A stretch of 18,999 bases of DNA, taken from assembly GCA_002887195.1 (NCBI GenBank), contig PJAB01000930.1, forward strand, positions 1 to 18,999, written 5' to 3'. The stretch is from Chrysochromulina parva. Lineage: Eukaryota; Haptophyta; Prymnesiales; Chrysochromulinaceae. The notes under the pieces were generated by a model. That model was not told where the DNA came from. It did not search any database and saw only the letters and a list, made by a program, of their open reading frames with translations. The translations under genes and the position numbers were made by a program. The number at the start of each line of letters is the position of its first letter. Within the stretch, counting starts at the first letter, position 1. Positions 16,102 to 18,999 of the stretch are shown piece after piece.

Positions 16102-16189
16102 ATACGGAGAGCCCTGGGTATGGGTAAATCTCCGCCGTATGGGAGGAATGGGGCTCCCAGGGGAAAGCCTCACTTAGGCACCCTGTGGG
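16102..16189 (+). other. candidate structured RNA element of unknown type
   Basis: Several complementary segments are packed together. ATACGGAGA (16102-16110) pairs with TCTCCGCCGTAT (16129-16140) apart from a three-base bulge. CCCTGGG (16112-16118) pairs with CCCAGGG (16156-16162), giving a pseudoknot-like topology with the first stem. Small hairpins GCCT-CACTT-AGGC (16167-16179) and CCC-TGT-GGG (16181-16189) follow. It does not match a tRNA, a spliceosomal RNA or any other RNA I know, and chance pairing in GC-rich DNA is possible. Confidence 0.25.
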
Positions 16190-16555
16190 AAACGGAATGA
16201 GCTTGTATGCTGCTCACGCGCGGACGGGCTCCCCGCCGACAGGATCTTCACACGATTCCTACGGCGGCCCGTCGCACGATTTGATGCGCACAGGCCAGAA
16301 CTAGTACATGAGAGAGATGATGTGTACCAACCCACCCACCGCGATTCAGAGCCTGGTCTAGCTTTAGCAGGGACCGGGAGATGTGCCGTCGTTTACGCCG
16401 TCGGGGCGGCGTTGGGGAGTTGGGGACAGGGGTTGGGGACGCCGGCGGCATCGAACCTGTGTGCACCGACGCGCCCGATGGCGCGCGCCCCCGTGGGGAA
16501 CGCAAAGACGCACTCGACAGCGTCGCATGACGACGGTGTCGAGCACAAGTAGCTT

Positions 16556-16582
16556 CCGCCGCCGCCGCCGCCGCCGCCGCCG
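16556..16582. repeat. (CCG)9 trinucleotide microsatellite
   Basis: Nine uninterrupted CCG units lie in non-coding sequence upstream of the cysteine-rich gene. Confidence 0.95.
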
Positions 16583-16955
16583 CTGCCTCCTTGCGCGCGT
16601 CGCGCCTCGCATCCAGGGCCCATATTTCGCCTAAATAGCAAGCGCGGGGAAGTGCCCCCTGAGTCTAACCAGTTGAATTTCATTGACTGGTTCCTCCGTT
16701 GTCCATTCCTTACCAAATCACCCTAATGAGTGCGAGCGGACAACCTCAATTATCATCACGTACACGTCATTGAATCCTTCGAGAAGAGCTCGGCAACGTG
16801 TCCTTTTCTGAAGTGCGCCATGAGCGACGCGGCGGCAGCAAGTCCCGCCGATGGCCTTGAAAAGGAGTAACCTGGCTTGGTGACTCGCTGCGTTTGCTGC
16901 GCTTGCACCTTGCACGTCGCAGATCTCTTTCCCCGTGTCACGCTCCCCGAGCAGC

Positions 16956-17015
16956 ATGATTCTCTCCACGTGGCGCCGCTCCGCTATGATTCAATCTACG
17001 TGGTCCCGCTCCGCA
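16956..17015 (+). repeat. 30-bp tandem duplication at the start of the cysteine-rich gene
   Basis: ATGATTCTCTCCACGTGGCG at 16956 and ATGATTCAATCTACGTGGTC at 16986 begin two adjacent 30-base copies. They encode MILSTWRRSA and MIQSTWSRSA. Either ATG could be used; a third in-frame ATG lies at 17049. Confidence 0.88.
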
Positions 17016-18999
17016 CCTCGAATTGCACCCGGCGTCTTCTTCGCCCTGATGGTGAACGCCACCGATGCGCAGTGCAAGGTGACGTGCAAGTACGCCTCCG
17101 ATGGTTTGTGCGAGGATGGCGAACCTGACACGGTCTTCGAGTTCAAGATCGACGCGGAGACTTTCGAGCGCGTAACTCCCGACAGCATCGGCATGACTAC
17201 ATGCTTCCACGCCTCCGACGCCGACTGCGACGACGGAAGCCCCGGCTCGGAGTTCCTGATGCTCGCGTACGTCACCGACTGCTACGACTGCGGCGTGCGC
17301 ACCGCGTCGCCCCCCCCGCCGCCACATTCCCCTGCTATAGTCGGCATGAACATCTGCCTCAACATCGGCGGCGGCGCGTGCAGCAACGACGGCGGCGGCC
17401 CTGGTTCCGAGTATCCGGATGACCAGTACGGCACCGACTGCGCCGACTGCTGCAGCGTGCGCCACATGCGGCCACCGCCGACATCCAGCTCACCCATGTC
17501 ACCTCCGGCGACCAGCCCCCCGCCTGGCATCTGCATGGCTACATGCTTCTTCGCCTCCGACTCCGACAGCGACGACGGCAGCTCCGGCTCGGAGTGCCCG
17601 GTGTGCGCGTACGGCGCCGACTGCGGCGTGCGCACCGCGTCGCCGCCCCCGCCGCCACATTCCTCTGCCATGGTCTGCATCAACAACTGCCTCAACACCG
17701 GCGGCGGCAGCAAGTGCAGCGACGACGGCGGCGGCCCTGGCTCTGAGTTCGCAACGTGTGCCTGCGCCACCGACTGCGTCGGTTGTGGCCCGCGCGTCTC
17801 CATGCCATCGGCGCCACCACGGCCACCAGCAGGGCATCTGACACCCAACCCACCGCCGAACATGTGCTCGAATCCATGCATCTACAACTCCAACTGGATG
17901 TCGGCCGACGACGGGCTGCGCAAGGGCGCGTGCCGGGTCTTTGAGATCGCACTCGAGATCGCACTCAAGCTCTTGGGCGTCAACGTCAAGTACTGGTTCC
18001 CGTACGAGGACACTGCGGGCGACCCCGTCGAGGAAGCGGCAACAAGGGTCGGAGTGCCTTTGCTGTTGGCGGAGTGCTTCGACGGCGCACTCGTACTGTT
18101 CAGACTTGCGTCGCTCGTCTGGGCAGTGAGTTCGGAGCAGCAACGATCCGGCCGGAGCAAGCGCTTCGCGACTTGGGCGAGGCATAATCGCTCCCACCGC
18201 AACAGGTGCTTCGAATTGGCCTTGCTCGCGCTCTTGGTCCCGCGGGGGAGTTCCAGCGCCGTGGCGATGACGACGATGACGACACCACCCGATGGCGATG
18301 GGACTGGCGCGCATCGGGCAGAGTCGGTCACGCAGACGCCGCCGCTGCAACCGCCGCCGCTCACTCAAATATGCGCTGATGATGTGGACAGCGGCGCCTT
18401 TGACTCGAGCGGCGCACCCATGCCGTGCTCCTACTTCTCTGCACAGGCCTCTGTGTGCGCTTCCTACTCCATCGCGCGGACCACTTGCCCGGTCGCGTGC
18501 GGCACGTGTCTGCCACCCCCGCCTGACACCTCGGACCAAATGGTCTTGTCAGGCTCCGTAACGAGCGACCATCCTCCGCGCCCGCTGCCGTCACTGCCGC
18601 CACCCCGGCCGCCGCTCGCGCCACCCCCATCGATGCCCCGTCCCAAGCTGCCACGGAACCTTTCGAGCCTTGTGACGCGGCCTGCAACCTCGCCGCCACC
18701 GCCACCGCCACCGTGGCACTCGCTGAGGCCACCGCCACCGCCGTGTCCGCCGCCCTCGCCGCCGAGTCCACCGCCGCCGCCGCCGCCATCAACAGCGCCG
18801 CTGCCACCGTCGCCGCCGCCGCAGCCACGGACCTCGCCACCGCCCCGATCACTTTCGATCCCATCGACGCGCTCTCCTCTGCCCGAGCCCTCGCCGCCGC
18901 CGATGCTGCAGCCACCCTCGCCCTCCAAGCTGTCACCTTCCAAGGAGCTCGTCGTGAGGCATGGACGGCAGCTCACAAGCCACTCTGACCTGCTGGCGC
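16956..18999 (+). CDS. cysteine-rich, proline-rich surface/wall-like protein (partial at 3' end)
   Basis: The frame from ATG 16956 stays open to the right edge, giving at least 681 residues. Residues 40-280 hold five degenerate copies of a module with C-x(3)-C, a DDG turn, PGSE and TDC-x-x-CG-x-R (for example CINNC at 241-245 through DCVGCGPR at 273-280). Copies 2 and 4 each end GVRTASPPPPPHS. Poly-proline linkers separate modules. Residues 327-430 are different: hydrophobic and charged helices, including possible membrane segments near 366-391 and 418-428. Residues 473-518 are another Cys module (CADDVDSGAFD ... CPVACGTC). From 520 on it is Ser/Pro-rich, typical of hydroxyproline-rich wall proteins. 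The start region lacks a strong signal peptide, so an upstream exon may exist. GTGAGT at 18126-18131 could act as a donor, so undetected introns are possible. Function is probably extracellular or at the cell surface; this is inference. Confidence 0.72.
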   Translation, partial: MILSTWRRSAMIQSTWSRSAPRIAPGVFFALMVNATDAQCKVTCKYASDGLCEDGEPDTVFEFKIDAETFERVTPDSIGMTTCFHASDADCDDGSPGSEFLMLAYVTDCYDCGVRTASPPPPPHSPAIVGMNICLNIGGGACSNDGGGPGSEYPDDQYGTDCADCCSVRHMRPPPTSSSPMSPPATSPPPGICMATCFFASDSDSDDGSSGSECPVCAYGADCGVRTASPPPPPHSSAMVCINNCLNTGGGSKCSDDGGGPGSEFATCACATDCVGCGPRVSMPSAPPRPPAGHLTPNPPPNMCSNPCIYNSNWMSADDGLRKGACRVFEIALEIALKLLGVNVKYWFPYEDTAGDPVEEAATRVGVPLLLAECFDGALVLFRLASLVWAVSSEQQRSGRSKRFATWARHNRSHRNRCFELALLALLVPRGSSSAVAMTTMTTPPDGDGTGAHRAESVTQTPPLQPPPLTQICADDVDSGAFDSSGAPMPCSYFSAQASVCASYSIARTTCPVACGTCLPPPPDTSDQMVLSGSVTSDHPPRPLPSLPPPRPPLAPPPSMPRPKLPRNLSSLVTRPATSPPPPPPPWHSLRPPPPPCPPPSPPSPPPPPPPSTAPLPPSPPPQPRTSPPPRSLSIPSTRSPLPEPSPPPMLQPPSPSKLSPSKELVVRHGRQLTSHSDLLA
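17073..17795 (+). repeat. five cysteine-rich protein modules
   Basis: Module starts are at residues 40, 83, 134, 193 and 241. Module 1 loses its second half. Modules 2 and 4 lack individual cysteines (for example SDSDSDDG in module 4 where module 2 has SDADCDDG). Modules 3 and 5 share C-L-N-x-GGG and GGGPGSE, so an alternating A-B-A-B pattern is visible, suggesting duplication of a two-module block. Confidence 0.75.

Larger units (their letters stand above)
15195..16955. other. long gap without a convincing gene
   Basis: No frame in this 1.76 kb has the codon use of the real genes. It holds an AU-rich stretch just after the WD40 stop with an inverted repeat TCTGAC (15268-15273) / GTCAGA (15293-15298), an imperfect direct repeat around 15650-15757, a structured segment near 16102-16189, and a (CCG)9 run. 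It may contain the 3' end of the WD40 transcript and the promoter of the cysteine-rich gene. A pyrimidine-poor CAG at 16920-16922 could be an acceptor for an upstream exon of that gene. Confidence 0.45.

Noticed and set aside
16102..16200. U1 snRNA or tRNA gene
   Set aside because: TGTGGGAAAC resembles a U1 segment, but the 5' splice-site-pairing end and the Sm site are missing. No tRNA A or B box is present.
16718..16969. 83-codon minus-strand frame with GERDTGKE, P-loop-like
   Set aside because: The resemblance to a P-loop is partial, the frame is short and it has no further domain signature.
17499..18539. 346-codon minus-strand open frame
   Set aside because: It mirrors the cysteine/proline-rich gene and reads Gly/Ala/Val-rich low complexity without a domain.

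Overview
This is a nuclear window from a GC-rich eukaryote, most likely a unicellular alga. The genes are mostly monocistronic and lie on both strands. Several are interrupted by short GT-AG introns that splice in frame, and third codon positions are strongly G/C. Several products start with secretory leaders. Cysteine-rich modules of the 'CDDG-PGSE-TDC-DCG-R' type alternate with poly-proline. This combination fits a haptophyte or a similar plastid-bearing protist, but that assignment is inference.

Layout, left to right. (1) The 3' tail of an unidentified plus-strand gene (2-151). (2) A plus-strand type II membrane prolyl 4-hydroxylase with a ShKT domain (872-2098). (3) A minus-strand Sey1/RHD3-like GTPase relative with a signal peptide, a damaged P-loop and no membrane hairpin (2956-4440). 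It is head-to-head, 50 bases apart, with (4) a plus-strand YchJ/SEC-C zinc-motif protein that also has a leader (4491-5237). (5) A small plus-strand protein with a leader, one 90-nt intron and four evenly spaced YxxYMxSRGM motifs (5431-6039). (6) A large minus-strand coiled-coil protein with about seven Ig-like repeats and one minisatellite-bearing intron (6595-10130). (7) A five-exon minus-strand gene that reconstructs as a PUB-domain plus HECT-domain ubiquitin ligase (10324-12898). It is divergent from (8) a plus-strand WD40 protein (13179-15194). (9) About 1.8 kb without a convincing gene but with repeats and a structured segment. (10) A plus-strand cysteine-rich/proline-rich wall- or surface-like protein that runs off the right edge (16956-18999, open).

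The genes do not form one pathway. The most notable items are the PUB-HECT fusion and its introns, which carry tandem copies of neighbouring exon or intron sequence, including a 10-bp satellite with branch-point-like CTGAT in every unit. Also notable are the repeat protein at 5431-6039, whose sticker-and-spacer layout recalls Rubisco/pyrenoid linkers, and the secreted or plastid-routed Sey1-like pseudo-GTPase. All functional calls rest on motif reading without database searches.
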